From positions 1 through 45,087 of the forward strand of contig NZ_PPPU01000054.1 of assembly GCF_006483455.1 (NCBI RefSeq): a stretch of 45,087 bases of DNA, written 5' to 3'. The translations under genes and the position numbers were made by a program. Under the pieces are notes generated by a model that made no database searches, was not told where the DNA came from, and saw only the letters and a program-made list of their open reading frames with translations. Below, in pieces: positions 16,535 to 24,317 of this stretch. Numbering within the stretch: position 1 is the first letter of the stretch; each line of letters starts with the position of its first letter. The DNA comes from Methylomonas koyamae (lineage in GTDB: Bacteria; Pseudomonadota; Gammaproteobacteria; Methylococcales; Methylomonadaceae).

Positions 16535-16601
16535 GCGCAACGTGCAAACCTTCGCCAACCAACTGGACTGCTTGCTGGCCCGGTCTGCCGGCCAGGATTA
16601 A
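16535..16601 (+). pseudogene. Decayed duplicate of the yaiI 3' end
   Basis: 67 bases matching the last 67 bases of yaiI (15027-15093) at nearly 90 percent by eye, in the same frame and with the same stop position. The translation RNVQTFANQLDCLLARSAGQD parallels [21 protein letters not shown]. Similarity fades out over the following ~30 bases. No start codon or upstream part of the gene is present. It cannot make a protein and is a scar of duplication or rearrangement. Confidence 0.75.
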
Positions 16602-16688
16602 GCCGCCCGGTTTCGGTGTTGGCTATGCCGACGCTGGAGCGGCACTGTTTTTATAGCGTTTGATTTCGGTTGCAACCAGGAGGTGGAG

Positions 16689-17012
16689 ATGAAAAAAATC
16701 AGTATTCTGTATCCTAACCGGGCGGGTGCCCGCTTCGATTTTGCTTATTACCTGGATTCCCACATGCCGCTGTCGATAGCACGCCTCAGCGCCCACCCAG
16801 GGTATCGCGGGGTGTCGGTCGAGCGGGGGCTTAGCGGCGCGGTGCCGGGTAGCGAGCCGGCTTACGTCGCGATGTGTCATTTTCTGTTCGAATCGGTGGA
16901 CGATTTTTTGGCGGCTTTCATGCCGCATGCCGCCGAGCTACAGGGCGATATGCCGAATTACACCGATATAGAACCGGCGATTCAACTCAACGACGTGTTG
17001 ATTTCTGCGTAA
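16689..17012 (+). CDS. EthD-family protein
   Basis: 107-residue dimeric alpha/beta-barrel (EthD-like) protein. Marks of the family: MKKISILYPNRAGARFDFAYYLDSHMPL (the FDxxYYxxxHMPL pattern), then a central YVAMCHFLFESVDDFLAAF and a short end strand. EthD was first found with an ether-degrading P450, and most homologues have no known reaction; a role in binding a small hydrophobic molecule or as a stress protein is possible. The ATG at 16689 is placed by a strong AGGAGG six bases upstream; a GTG at 16683 inside that sequence is not the start. It is a single gene. Confidence 0.8.
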   Translation: MKKISILYPNRAGARFDFAYYLDSHMPLSIARLSAHPGYRGVSVERGLSGAVPGSEPAYVAMCHFLFESVDDFLAAFMPHAAELQGDMPNYTDIEPAIQLNDVLISA

Positions 17013-17157
17013 TTCGGCAGCTTGATCTGACCGGATCGGGAAGGCTCGCCGGAGAGGCGATTGGCCGATGGCGTTAATGCCGCTCGCCGAGCTAAGTCGC
17101 GGAGTCCGAGCATTCGCGCTCTGCGGTTAGCTTTATTGCGCCGTTAGAGCGGTCCGG

Positions 17158-17808
17158 CTAGAAAGCGTCCAAAAACACCGGCGCTTTGCCGAACTCGGTC
17201 TTATATTCGCCGTTAGGCACGTACCAACCTGGGCCTTGAGACCCGCCATGCCATGACACGCGCTTGCCGTCTGTGGCCCATTTATCGAGTTTCTCGCCGC
17301 TTTTGGTCAGGTAGTTGGATGCGTAACAAACGGTATTTAGCCAAGGGTCGATGATTAGCCAGGATTGGGCGATCTTGCGGCTGGTGAAATCGGCCGTCGA
17401 TGCATATTTGCGCGCCGTATCCGGGATCGCTTCCTGCGAAACCAGGCAAAAAGCGTGGTCGCCTTTGCCGTAAACGATGCCGATGTAGAGTAAATCGCGC
17501 TTGATATTGTAGATTTTCTTAGCGTAGTAAGCGCTCAATGCCGCCATTTCTCCGCAGTTGCCCGAGCGGTCGGCGATCGTCATCTTCACCAATTTCTCGG
17601 CCAAGTCTAAGTGCGACGCGACGCCGTTAAGCCTGTGTTTGTCAGACTCGTCGGCTTCCAGCCATCGGGTCATGCCTTTGGCGCTCATAGTCGCCAAAAT
17701 GGCAGAGCCAGCAAGATCCACGTCGTATAGCTTATTACTGGATTTATGGCCTTTTTTAAAGAATTCTCTGACTAAAGCCTTAATTTTCTCGCCTTCGTCC
17801 ACCAGCAT
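17158..17808 (-). CDS. Papain/transglutaminase-like protein with Cys-His-Asp triad, unknown
   Basis: 216-residue protein without signal peptide or membrane helix. Three motifs in order suggest a papain/transglutaminase fold: RSGNCGEMAALSAYYA with Cys85, GKGDHAFCLVS with His118, and SWLIIDPWLNTV with Asp154. This Cys, His, Asp order and the DPW box occur in papain-like peptidases, transglutaminases and several bacterial effector or toxin domains. I do not recognise a specific family. The N-terminal ~60 residues are charged and helical. The ATG at 17808 follows GGAGGG at good spacing; a TTG five codons upstream is inside that site. There is no immunity-like small gene beside it and no secretion gene nearby. 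It may act on proteins in the cytoplasm or be exported by a route that cannot be seen. Confidence 0.65.
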   Translation of the reverse strand: MLVDEGEKIKALVREFFKKGHKSSNKLYDVDLAGSAILATMSAKGMTRWLEADESDKHRLNGVASHLDLAEKLVKMTIADRSGNCGEMAALSAYYAKKIYNIKRDLLYIGIVYGKGDHAFCLVSQEAIPDTARKYASTADFTSRKIAQSWLIIDPWLNTVCYASNYLTKSGEKLDKWATDGKRVSWHGGSQGPGWYVPNGEYKTEFGKAPVFLDAF

Positions 17809-18038
17809 GGTTGTACCCTCCAAAGTCTGATTCTTTGTAATATTGAGTGTCCCGCTCTCCGCCGTTTCGGTGGAGTACCATACCAGGCTGGCCTTACTCC
17901 GAGTCTTGCTTGCTAGGCCTCGTCTGCTAAGTATAGCCGTAACCCGAATGGCTTAATAAAGGTAACCGGTTTCTAACGGTAAGCGGCAATCTCGACGACG
18001 TTTTGGCTGCGGCCGGAGCGAGCCATTGGCTAGGCCGG
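17809..18038. other. Non-coding gap between two minus-strand genes
   Basis: 230 bases with no gene that I can support. A frame overlapping the left end of the next gene has an Arg/Pro-rich translation and is a shadow. The promoter of the papain-like gene should lie here, but I see no clear boxes. Confidence 0.35.
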
Positions 18039-18560
18039 TCAAAGGCGGTCTATGATTTCGATACAACGCTGGAACGCACTCCGGATGATGAAGAAGGTCA
18101 TCGCCAACGGGAACGATAGATAATGTTCCGGCAGCGCCAGACACACCAGTACCAATGCGGCAATCAAACCCGGCGTGACGCGGGACAGGTAGGTCTCGAA
18201 GTAGCGGAAGGTTTCTTGGGATTCCCAATCGAAGCGCGGGCTGCGGTTGATAAACCCGAACAGCATCCAGGCGGCGAGCAGAGCGAAATAGACCGGAAAC
18301 ACGCTGAATTGCGGCGAACCTTCGCTGAACAGCGGTTTCCAGTAGCCGTACCAAGCCCATAGGCTGGCGCAGGCAAAACCGTCTTGCCAGACGGTACTGC
18401 TGAGGCGTTTCAGGCCGCCCGCCAGCAAGAATATCGCCGCGATTGCGGCTGCGGACATCCAAACGGCTTCCAGATTCAGCAAGGGCAAAACCGGGTTATG
18501 GGTTTCGATCAGGGTGGTCAGGATCAGGCTGCTGGCTATGAATACGGGCATCGGCGTCAT
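18039..18560 (-). CDS. Polytopic membrane protein, unknown
   Basis: 173 residues with about five predicted membrane helices (residues ~5-15/20, 33-48, 82-102 region, 128-145, 148-162). Aromatic residues are abundant (WAWYGYWKPLF, FRYFETYLSRV). There is no transporter or enzyme motif that I recognise. The start is the ATG at 18560, where the protein begins MTPMPVFIASSLILTTL. It precedes, on the same strand, no close partner; the neighbour upstream (18678) ends 118 bases away with a hairpin between them. Probably an inner-membrane protein of unknown role. Confidence 0.55.
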   Translation of the reverse strand: MTPMPVFIASSLILTTLIETHNPVLPLLNLEAVWMSAAAIAAIFLLAGGLKRLSSTVWQDGFACASLWAWYGYWKPLFSEGSPQFSVFPVYFALLAAWMLFGFINRSPRFDWESQETFRYFETYLSRVTPGLIAALVLVCLALPEHYLSFPLAMTFFIIRSAFQRCIEIIDRL

Positions 18561-18620
18561 TCGGTATCAAAGGATGACACAGTCTGCCCTAAAATCGCGC
18601 TTAACCCAAGCTGCGAGAAG

Positions 18621-18647
18621 CGGCATACCGGCGCGGCCGGTATGCCG
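18621..18647. terminator. Perfect 11-bp hairpin downstream of the HExxH membrane gene
   Basis: CGGCATACCGG (18621-18631) and CCGGTATGCCG (18637-18647) with a 5-nt loop. It lies just past the stop of the minus-strand gene at 18678. There is no clear T-run after it on the minus strand, so it may be a weak terminator or a REP-like hairpin. Confidence 0.5.
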
Positions 18648-18677
18648 TTGCGGATTAACTCAAGCGAACCGCTTCGC

Positions 18678-19454
18678 TCAGGCCCACATCGGGATGTTGT
18701 TGCCGCCGCCGGCATTGCTGTCGGCCAGGCGTTCGGAGTAGGCGTCGCCTTGACGGAATACCAATTCGTCGACCGCGCCCAGCAGATGGAAAATAAAGCC
18801 GAATGCGCCCAGATTCAGGGAATGGCCGGATTCGTGTTCGATGTGCCAATCGCCGGAATTCATGTCGACGAAGGCGAAATTACCCATATTGAAGGCGGTA
18901 TCCCAGACGTTGAGATTGCTGATCAGGCCGCCCTTGACGAAAATTGTGCCGGTCGGCCAATCCACGCGCAGACCTTGCAGTTTCAGGTACTGCACTTGAA
19001 AACCGGTGACGGCGGCCAGCAACAGGCTGAACAACAGAAACAGCAAGCCCAGCAGCACGATGGGCCAACTCATCGGCAGAAACCAGTTAGACCAGCCGAT
19101 CAAGGCCTGGTAAACCTCGAACTGCGAAATCCATTTGACGATCGCCAACAGGTTCAAGCCGAACAAGCCGATCGCCACGCCCTGCGCCAAGCCGGCATTG
19201 CCGGTCTGGCTGAGCAGTTCGAATATCAGCAAGCCGTTTAACGAGGCATTGCTGCCCACCAACATACCGCGGATGAATTCGGAAAATCCGGTCGCGGCGG
19301 AGACGGTGCTAGCCGCCAGAATGTAAAACACCAGCATCGCACCGGCATAAACGCCAAAGGTGATGCCCATACTCTTTGCCAGAAAAAATATCAAAGCAAA
19401 CAGGCCGACAGCGGTCAGACCGCCGAGAATGACTAGCCAAGTTTTAATGACCAT
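18678..19454 (-). CDS. Membrane protein with HExxH motif, unknown
   Basis: 258 residues with several membrane helices in the first two thirds (strong ones near residues 5-24, 32-50, 85-105 and 122-150), then a soluble C-terminal part of ~100 residues. That part holds GDWHIEHESGHSLNLGAFG, which contains H207-E208-S-G-H211, the zinc-binding motif of metallopeptidases, and ends ERLADSN...NNIPMWA. I recall a widespread family of hypothetical membrane proteins with this ending. The nearby GAVDE could offer a third ligand. Whether it is a peptidase is unproven. The ATG at 19454 has a GAGGGGAG ribosome site; the frame's earlier TTG lacks one. It could be an intramembrane or membrane-tethered peptidase, or HExxH by chance within a conserved structural turn. 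Confidence 0.6.
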   Translation of the reverse strand: MVIKTWLVILGGLTAVGLFALIFFLAKSMGITFGVYAGAMLVFYILAASTVSAATGFSEFIRGMLVGSNASLNGLLIFELLSQTGNAGLAQGVAIGLFGLNLLAIVKWISQFEVYQALIGWSNWFLPMSWPIVLLGLLFLLFSLLLAAVTGFQVQYLKLQGLRVDWPTGTIFVKGGLISNLNVWDTAFNMGNFAFVDMNSGDWHIEHESGHSLNLGAFGFIFHLLGAVDELVFRQGDAYSERLADSNAGGGNNIPMWA

Positions 19455-19622
19455 AGCGACTCCCCTCAATCAAGATTTAGTTTTCATCGATCGGGCGCTT
19501 AGCGTTAGCTTCACCGAATCGAAGTGTCCACGCCGGTTTCGGCCGTGTCGACGTCCGGACCCCGGCGCGGTTGTCTGGCGGCTGATGCGAGCCGCAAACC
19601 CTCATTACTCTTATGCGTATGT

Positions 19623-20279
19623 TTATGCAAGATTTTTTCGTTTTTGCATCCCCAGCGTAGCCATCACGCCGGACAGGAACAGCCAGATACCTGCTGGCAA
19701 TGGCACTGCGGTAACCGTAAAACTATCGACCGAGAACCGGATTTGGTCGTCGGCGAAATTGGGCCGATTGGGGACGTTAAAGTCCAGCCAGCGCCAATCG
19801 GGGCCGTTGATGGCCGCCAGCGGGATCGAGGACCAGTCGGACAAATCCGGCGGCAGCGTATCGTTCCAGAGTTGACCGGTCGCATTCTCTTGGAGCAAGC
19901 CGAATTGCATTGCCGGATTGGCAAGTCCGTTCCAATCGGTATTGGAAATGCTGGCGCCGCCGACGATCAAACCGTCCGCCGGCAAAGTGGCGGAACCGTT
20001 TTGTTGGTCGTTCTGTACCCACAAATTGACCGGCGCTGCCAACGATGCAGTGAAACCGTTGCCGAAACGGTGGGAAAACGCGCTGACGACGCCGGTGTCG
20101 ACATCGTAGGTAAAACTGCCGGACATCGCGCTGCCGATGGCGACGCCGTTACCGACCAGCAAACTACCGATATCGGTGACGGTGCCGGTGTAATCGACCC
20201 GAATCGACTGCGCCTGACCGGACAGCGGCAACAATAAACCGCTGCTTGCAATCAAAATATGGATTAAAGTAAATTTCAT
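19623..20279 (-). CDS. VPLPA-CTERM sorted surface protein
   Basis: 218-residue exported protein. It has an N-terminal signal peptide (MKFTLIHILIASSGLLLPLSGQAQS) and a C-terminal sorting signal VPLPAGIWLFLSGVMATLG followed by the basic tail MQKRKN. This three-part signal (PEP-like motif, membrane helix, Arg/Lys end) is recognised and cut by an exosortase/archaeosortase-type enzyme, as known for the PEP-CTERM system. The mature domain is beta-rich (VDYTGTVTDIGSLLVGNGVAIGSAMSGSFTYDV), the pattern of a common family of such proteins, with a FNVPNRPNFADDQIRFSVDSFTV strand pair before the anchor. The function is unknown, presumably in the envelope or exopolysaccharide layer. No exosortase gene is in the window. 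The start has an AGGAG ribosome site. Confidence 0.8.
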   Translation of the reverse strand: MKFTLIHILIASSGLLLPLSGQAQSIRVDYTGTVTDIGSLLVGNGVAIGSAMSGSFTYDVDTGVVSAFSHRFGNGFTASLAAPVNLWVQNDQQNGSATLPADGLIVGGASISNTDWNGLANPAMQFGLLQENATGQLWNDTLPPDLSDWSSIPLAAINGPDWRWLDFNVPNRPNFADDQIRFSVDSFTVTAVPLPAGIWLFLSGVMATLGMQKRKNLA

Positions 20280-20520
20280 GATAACTCCTGTGGAAAATCG
20301 GTTTTCCCAAGTCGGCTCGGAGTCTGCAGCGCCGGATGGATCTGGCGGCGTTCCGGGTTCCGAATCGGCTTGAAGGGTAGAAGTAATGTATCGGGCCAGA
20401 CCTGGCCCGGCTGTGAGCATTTCCACTTGGCCAAGGTGAATTTGTCCGCACCCGGCGCCGACATTCCGGAAAATGTCGGCCGGTTGAGCCGGAGCGGACC
20501 GGCGATAACCACAAGGCATA
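20280..20520. other. Divergent promoter region
   Basis: 241 bases between the VPLPA-CTERM gene (left) and a lipoprotein gene (right). Inverted segments are present (GGCCAGACCTGGCC near 20395; CCGACATTCCGGAAAATGTCGG near 20457). They look like operators or hairpins but no regulator can be named. I see no clear promoter boxes. Confidence 0.35.
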
Positions 20521-20949
20521 ATGACGATGACGATGGAAAGACGCGATAAGCTCGGGTTGGCGCTGTTACCGCTACTGGCGCTTGCCGCCTGCACGCCGGG
20601 CGCTCCGCCGCTGGATGCCGCGGCCGCATTGCCGAACGGCCCGCGGACGCCGATTTTCGTGACCGCCGCCCGCCAGAAAGTCGAGGTAAAACAGGCGTTG
20701 GCGGCAGCCGGCTTTCGTCTTGTCGACGAGTTGGCGGACGACGCCTTGTTGCTGCGGGCAACGATCGGTATCGACCAGGGCGAGCAAGCCTGCGGGACGA
20801 TGAACAATGTTCGGCTGCAACTGCGGCGTCAGGGCGACAATGTCGCGGAAGTCGTCGGCAAGGGGTGGACCGGGAGCTGTCGGCCGAATGTACTCGAGGA
20901 ACTTAGCCGCAAGTTATGGCGGCACCTTTTCGCTCAAACGCCACAATAG
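20521..20949 (+). CDS. Lipoprotein, unknown
   Basis: 142-residue predicted lipoprotein: basic start (MERRDK), hydrophobic core and lipobox LAAC with Cys at about residue 24. The mature part has RTPIFVTAARQKVEVKQALAAAGFRLVDELADDALLLRATIG, a layout I associate with small periplasmic or outer-membrane domains that pack a helix on a sheet, and two further cysteines (QACGTMNNVRLQLR and TGSCRPNV) able to form a disulfide. No family is recognised. Three in-frame ATGs start the frame (20521, 20527, 20533); AAGG upstream favours the first. It is followed after 11 bases by another lipoprotein gene, so the two probably form an operon. Confidence 0.7.
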   Translation: MTMTMERRDKLGLALLPLLALAACTPGAPPLDAAAALPNGPRTPIFVTAARQKVEVKQALAAAGFRLVDELADDALLLRATIGIDQGEQACGTMNNVRLQLRRQGDNVAEVVGKGWTGSCRPNVLEELSRKLWRHLFAQTPQ

Positions 20950-20960
20950 GAACCGGACCG

Positions 20961-21587
20961 ATGACATCACGACTTTGCCCACCCCTGCGTTCTATCGCCG
21001 CCGTCTGCGGTATGGCCCTGTCGGGCTGCGCTTACATTACCGACGGGACCAAGCTGGGGCCGATTTCGCCGCCGGCCAACACGATGAAACCGATGGTGGA
21101 GCACACCGTCGGCGACTTCGCGTTTACCTTGGAAGGCGGCAAAATGGTCACGTCCAATCTGGCCGGTAGCTTGATCAACCAGAACGTGATGGATGCCTGG
21201 CAAGATAAAGGCTACATCCGCGATCACGAAGCGGTGGAACCCGGCGAGTTTACCGGTAAAGCCGATTACCAATTGACCTTGAGCGGCAGCCAATACGGCG
21301 ATTCCAGCATCGGGATGCAGATTTTGAGCGGGCTGACGCTGACCTTGATCCCGTACACCGTGACCCAGAGTTACGACATCCAATACACCTTGGCCGACGT
21401 CAAGACCGGCAAAAAGTACAGCGGCAGTATCGAAGAATCCAATAAAGGCTACGTCGAACTGTTTATGCTGTTTGCGTTGCCGTTTTCCAAGCAGAACCAG
21501 GACGCCATGTTCGGCCGAATCGGCGACCATCTTTACGATCAGCTCTACCGGCAAGGCGCATTCCAGACGCCGCCTGCCGCTCAATAA
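20961..21587 (+). CDS. Lipoprotein, unknown
   Basis: 208-residue predicted lipoprotein. The signal peptide ends in ALSGCAY with the lipidated Cys near residue 22. The mature protein is beta-rich: a repeated-looking strand pattern KADYQLTLSGSQYGDSSIGMQILSGLTLTLIPYTVTQSYDIQYTLADVKTGKKYSGSIEESNKGYVELFMLFALPF, typical of a small outer-membrane-associated lipoprotein domain. I have seen such domains in uncharacterised lipoproteins only. The ATG at 20961 is preceded by AGGAA; the longer frame from 20916 overlaps the previous gene and has no ribosome site. It is operonic with the lipoprotein just upstream. Confidence 0.72.
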   Translation: MTSRLCPPLRSIAAVCGMALSGCAYITDGTKLGPISPPANTMKPMVEHTVGDFAFTLEGGKMVTSNLAGSLINQNVMDAWQDKGYIRDHEAVEPGEFTGKADYQLTLSGSQYGDSSIGMQILSGLTLTLIPYTVTQSYDIQYTLADVKTGKKYSGSIEESNKGYVELFMLFALPFSKQNQDAMFGRIGDHLYDQLYRQGAFQTPPAAQ

Positions 21588-21769
21588 GCCGGGTTGCCGC
21601 CGGCTGTGCGATCCATTGACGGGCTGATAGCCGGCCCACGGTCGAGCCGGCGAGGGAGATTTGCTGCTGTGTGCTGGCTGTTTTGCCGGTTTGCGCTTGA
21701 CGAATCGCCGGCCAGCCGCGCACTCGGTCGGTGTCGGCGCGGGCTATCCGGGAGGGACGATTGGCCGGA
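21588..21769. other. Non-coding gap between convergent genes
   Basis: 182 bases between the second lipoprotein and the GspE-type gene, both stops facing it. GC-rich with partial inverted repeats, no clear terminator. Confidence 0.3.
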
Positions 21770-23551
21770 CTACAACTCGATACGTTCCGGCGCGACTCTG
21801 AGAATTTCGTCGATGGTGGTGATACCGGCCGCGACTTTTTCGGCGCCGCTAAGTCGCAACGGCCGCATGCCTTCCTTGATCGCCTGTTTTTGCAGCAGGG
21901 CGGTGTCGCAGCCTTCCACGATCAGCTTTTCCAGTGCCGGGCTGTTCTCGAAAATTTCGTAAATGCCGACCCGGCCGGCGAAACCGGTATTGCGGCATTC
22001 CTTGCAACCGACGGCCTTGAACAACTGCTTGGGCGGCGCCACCTTGAACGGCGCCACCAGCCCCCGCCACAGGTTTTCGTCGGTGGGTGCCGCAGTTTTG
22101 CAGTGCTTGCACAGCACCCGGATCAGACGTTGGGCCATGATGCCGAGCACGGTCTGTTGGATCAGGTAACCCGGCACGCCGATATCCAGCAGACGGGTCA
22201 CCGCGGCCGGCGCGTTGTTGGTGTGTAGTGTCGAGATTACCAAGTGGCCGGTCAGCGAGGCCTGTACCGCCATTTCCGCGGTTTCCAGATCGCGAATCTC
22301 GCCGACCATGATGATGTCCGGATCTTGCCGCAGCAAGGTGCGGATGCCGCTGGCGAAATCCAGCCCGATATTGGCCTGGACCTGCATCTGATTGAAGGCC
22401 GGCTCGATTTGCTCGATCGGGTCTTCCACCGTGCATAAATTGATTTCCGGCGTCGCCAGCCGCTTCAGGGTCGAATACAGCGTCGTGGTCTTGCCGGAGC
22501 CGGTCGGGCCGGTGACCAGAATGATGCCGTGGGTATGGCCGACCAGGCGGTTCCACAGCGTCAGTTCCTGCTTGCTGAAGCCGAGTTGTACGTAATCGCG
22601 TAGTAACACTTCCGGGTCGAAAATCCGCATCACCAGCTTCTCGCCGAACGCGGTCGGCATGGTCGACAGCCGCAGTTCGATTTCCTTGCCGTTGCTGTTC
22701 TGGGTTTTGATCCGGCCATCCTGCGGCAGCCGTTTTTCGGCGATGTTCATCCGTCCCAGAATTTTCAGTCGACTCAAAACCGCGTTCATGATCGGCATCG
22801 GAAATTGGTAGACGTTATGCAGGATACCGTCGATCCGAAACCGGACGTTGCCCTGCAGGCGGCGCGGTTCCATGTGGATATCGCTGGCGCGCTGGTCGAA
22901 AGCGTATTGCAGCAGCCAGTTCACCAGGTTGACCACATGCTGGTTGTTGGCGTCCAGATCCGCGGTTTTGCTCAGTTCGACCAATTGCTCGAAATTCTGG
23001 CCCTCCGCGGTGCGGCCGTCGTTGTGGCTTTGTGCGCCTTTCAGCGATTTGGAAAAGTTATAGAACTCGTCCAGGTAGCGCTTGATTTCGTCGGGGTTGG
23101 CGAATACGCAACGAATCTTGCCGTGGTGCATTTTCGCCAGATCGGTTTGCCAGGCGCGGATGAACGGTTCGGCGGTGGCGACCACGATTTCGTCGTCGTT
23201 GATTTTGATCGGCAGAATGTTGTAATTACCGGCGTAGGCCTTGCTGAACAGGGCCGTCACGGTCGGCACATCGATTTTCAACGGGTCGAAATAGTAGTAT
23301 GGCAGGGCCAATTTTTTCGCCAGCCACTGGGTCAGATCCTCTTGCGACAGCGCCTTGCCCAGCTGGGTTTGGTCGGACAGCTCGCATTCTGACAAAACCT
23401 TGAGCGGATGCTTGTTTAGATTGATCTTGGCTGCCGCATATTGCCGGCATTTTTCCAAATCCTGCGCCGACAGAATCCGGTCCTCTTGCAGCCAGCGGAT
23501 GACCTGTTGAATCTCCAGTTTTCGGTCTTCGGTTTTGCTTTCTTCCCGCAT
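21770..23551 (-). CDS. GspE/PilB-type secretion ATPase
   Basis: 593-residue traffic ATPase of the type II secretion / type IV pilus family. N-terminal GspE-N-like domain (LSQEDLTQWLAKKLALPYYYFDP), then the ATPase: DQRASDIHMEP (Asp box), Walker A GPTGSGKT (348-355), MVGEIRD (Walker B/His region), STLHTNNAP and a zinc finger of CKHC and CKEC pairs. All key residues are present, so it should be active. Such ATPases power pseudopilus or pilus assembly from the cytoplasm. No gspD, gspF, pilC or prepilin gene is next to it, so it may serve a system encoded elsewhere. The start at 23551 has no clear ribosome site, so its exact place is less sure. It lies among genes for sorted surface proteins and lipoproteins. 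Confidence 0.85.
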   Translation of the reverse strand: MREESKTEDRKLEIQQVIRWLQEDRILSAQDLEKCRQYAAAKINLNKHPLKVLSECELSDQTQLGKALSQEDLTQWLAKKLALPYYYFDPLKIDVPTVTALFSKAYAGNYNILPIKINDDEIVVATAEPFIRAWQTDLAKMHHGKIRCVFANPDEIKRYLDEFYNFSKSLKGAQSHNDGRTAEGQNFEQLVELSKTADLDANNQHVVNLVNWLLQYAFDQRASDIHMEPRRLQGNVRFRIDGILHNVYQFPMPIMNAVLSRLKILGRMNIAEKRLPQDGRIKTQNSNGKEIELRLSTMPTAFGEKLVMRIFDPEVLLRDYVQLGFSKQELTLWNRLVGHTHGIILVTGPTGSGKTTTLYSTLKRLATPEINLCTVEDPIEQIEPAFNQMQVQANIGLDFASGIRTLLRQDPDIIMVGEIRDLETAEMAVQASLTGHLVISTLHTNNAPAAVTRLLDIGVPGYLIQQTVLGIMAQRLIRVLCKHCKTAAPTDENLWRGLVAPFKVAPPKQLFKAVGCKECRNTGFAGRVGIYEIFENSPALEKLIVEGCDTALLQKQAIKEGMRPLRLSGAEKVAAGITTIDEILRVAPERIEL

Positions 23552-23712
23552 GTGTTTGGTTTGCTGTGAATTCGGGAAGTTAGTCTAGCTAATTATTGGC
23601 CGGACGGTGTGGCCTAACTTTGGCTTCAACCGTATTGCCGAGGTAACTGCGGCTTGACGTAGCGGACTGAGACGCGCCAATCCGGAAACAGGATGCGGCG
23701 GAAACTGGACAC

Positions 23713-23736
23713 AAAAAAGCCGGCTGACGCCGGCTT
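23713..23736 (-). terminator. Terminator of the PEP-CTERM gene
   Basis: On the minus strand, AAGCCGGC and GCCGGCTT pair over 8 bp around a 4-nt loop, followed by TTTTT. It is 20 bases past the stop of the gene at 23757. Confidence 0.8.
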
Positions 23737-23756
23737 GGTATGAAAACGCTAACGGA

Positions 23757-24317
23757 TTAGCGCTTGACGTTAATTTTTCTGACTCCGAAACCTAACAGGC
23801 CGATACCTAACAGGCTCAAGACGCCTGGTTCCGGAATGGTCGGAATGTTGTCGGTACCCGTACCGTTGGTGTAAGCGTAGTGGCTTAATCTACCGATATT
23901 GCAGTTGTTCCGACCGCATCCACCGGTGATGTTGCTGACTAGAGCATTGGTCCAAACCAGTTTGGTCATTTCTCCGATGTTTTCGAAGAAATAGGTATCG
24001 TCCACTGCACCCAAGCCACCGGTGCCGAATTTCAGCAGAAAATAGCCAGGTTGATCCGGAGCGACGTCGAGGTACCAATTGCCGGCGTCGTCGGAGGATG
24101 CCGTTACCGCGCCGCTGCTTTTGTAGTCCATCACCAAATTACTGCCGCTAGATCCCAACAAGGCTTTCAATGCGTTTAATTCGGTGGCATCGCCGGAATT
24201 GCCCAGGTTTGCCGACCCGATCAGGTTGTCGACCGTATAGGTGGCGGCTTGCGATACCGGTGCGGCAAACCCGATGCCGATCGCAATTGCTGCAATGTAT
24301 AAGTGTTTGAATTTCAT
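23757..24317 (-). CDS. PEP-CTERM sorted surface protein
   Basis: 186-residue exported protein with a signal peptide (IAIGIGFAAPVSQA) and a classical PEP-CTERM end: IPEPGVLSLLGIGLLGFGVRK, then a basic INVKR. The middle (YTVDNLIGSANLGNSGDATELNALKALLG; YFLLKFGTGGLGAVDDTYFFENIGE) is a small beta-rich domain, similar in style to other PEP-CTERM proteins, with CGRNNC, a possible disulfide. Exosortase is expected to cut at the PEP motif; the gene for it is not here. It differs from the four other sorted proteins in the window, which use VPLPA/VPVPG motifs. The start has a very strong GGGGGAGAG ribosome site. It is a single gene with its own terminator. Confidence 0.85.
   Translation of the reverse strand: MKFKHLYIAAIAIGIGFAAPVSQAATYTVDNLIGSANLGNSGDATELNALKALLGSSGSNLVMDYKSSGAVTASSDDAGNWYLDVAPDQPGYFLLKFGTGGLGAVDDTYFFENIGEMTKLVWTNALVSNITGGCGRNNCNIGRLSHYAYTNGTGTDNIPTIPEPGVLSLLGIGLLGFGVRKINVKR

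Noticed and set aside
18384..19241. 285-codon plus-strand frame across the HExxH membrane gene
   Set aside because: Gln-rich antisense shadow of a membrane protein gene, without ribosome site.
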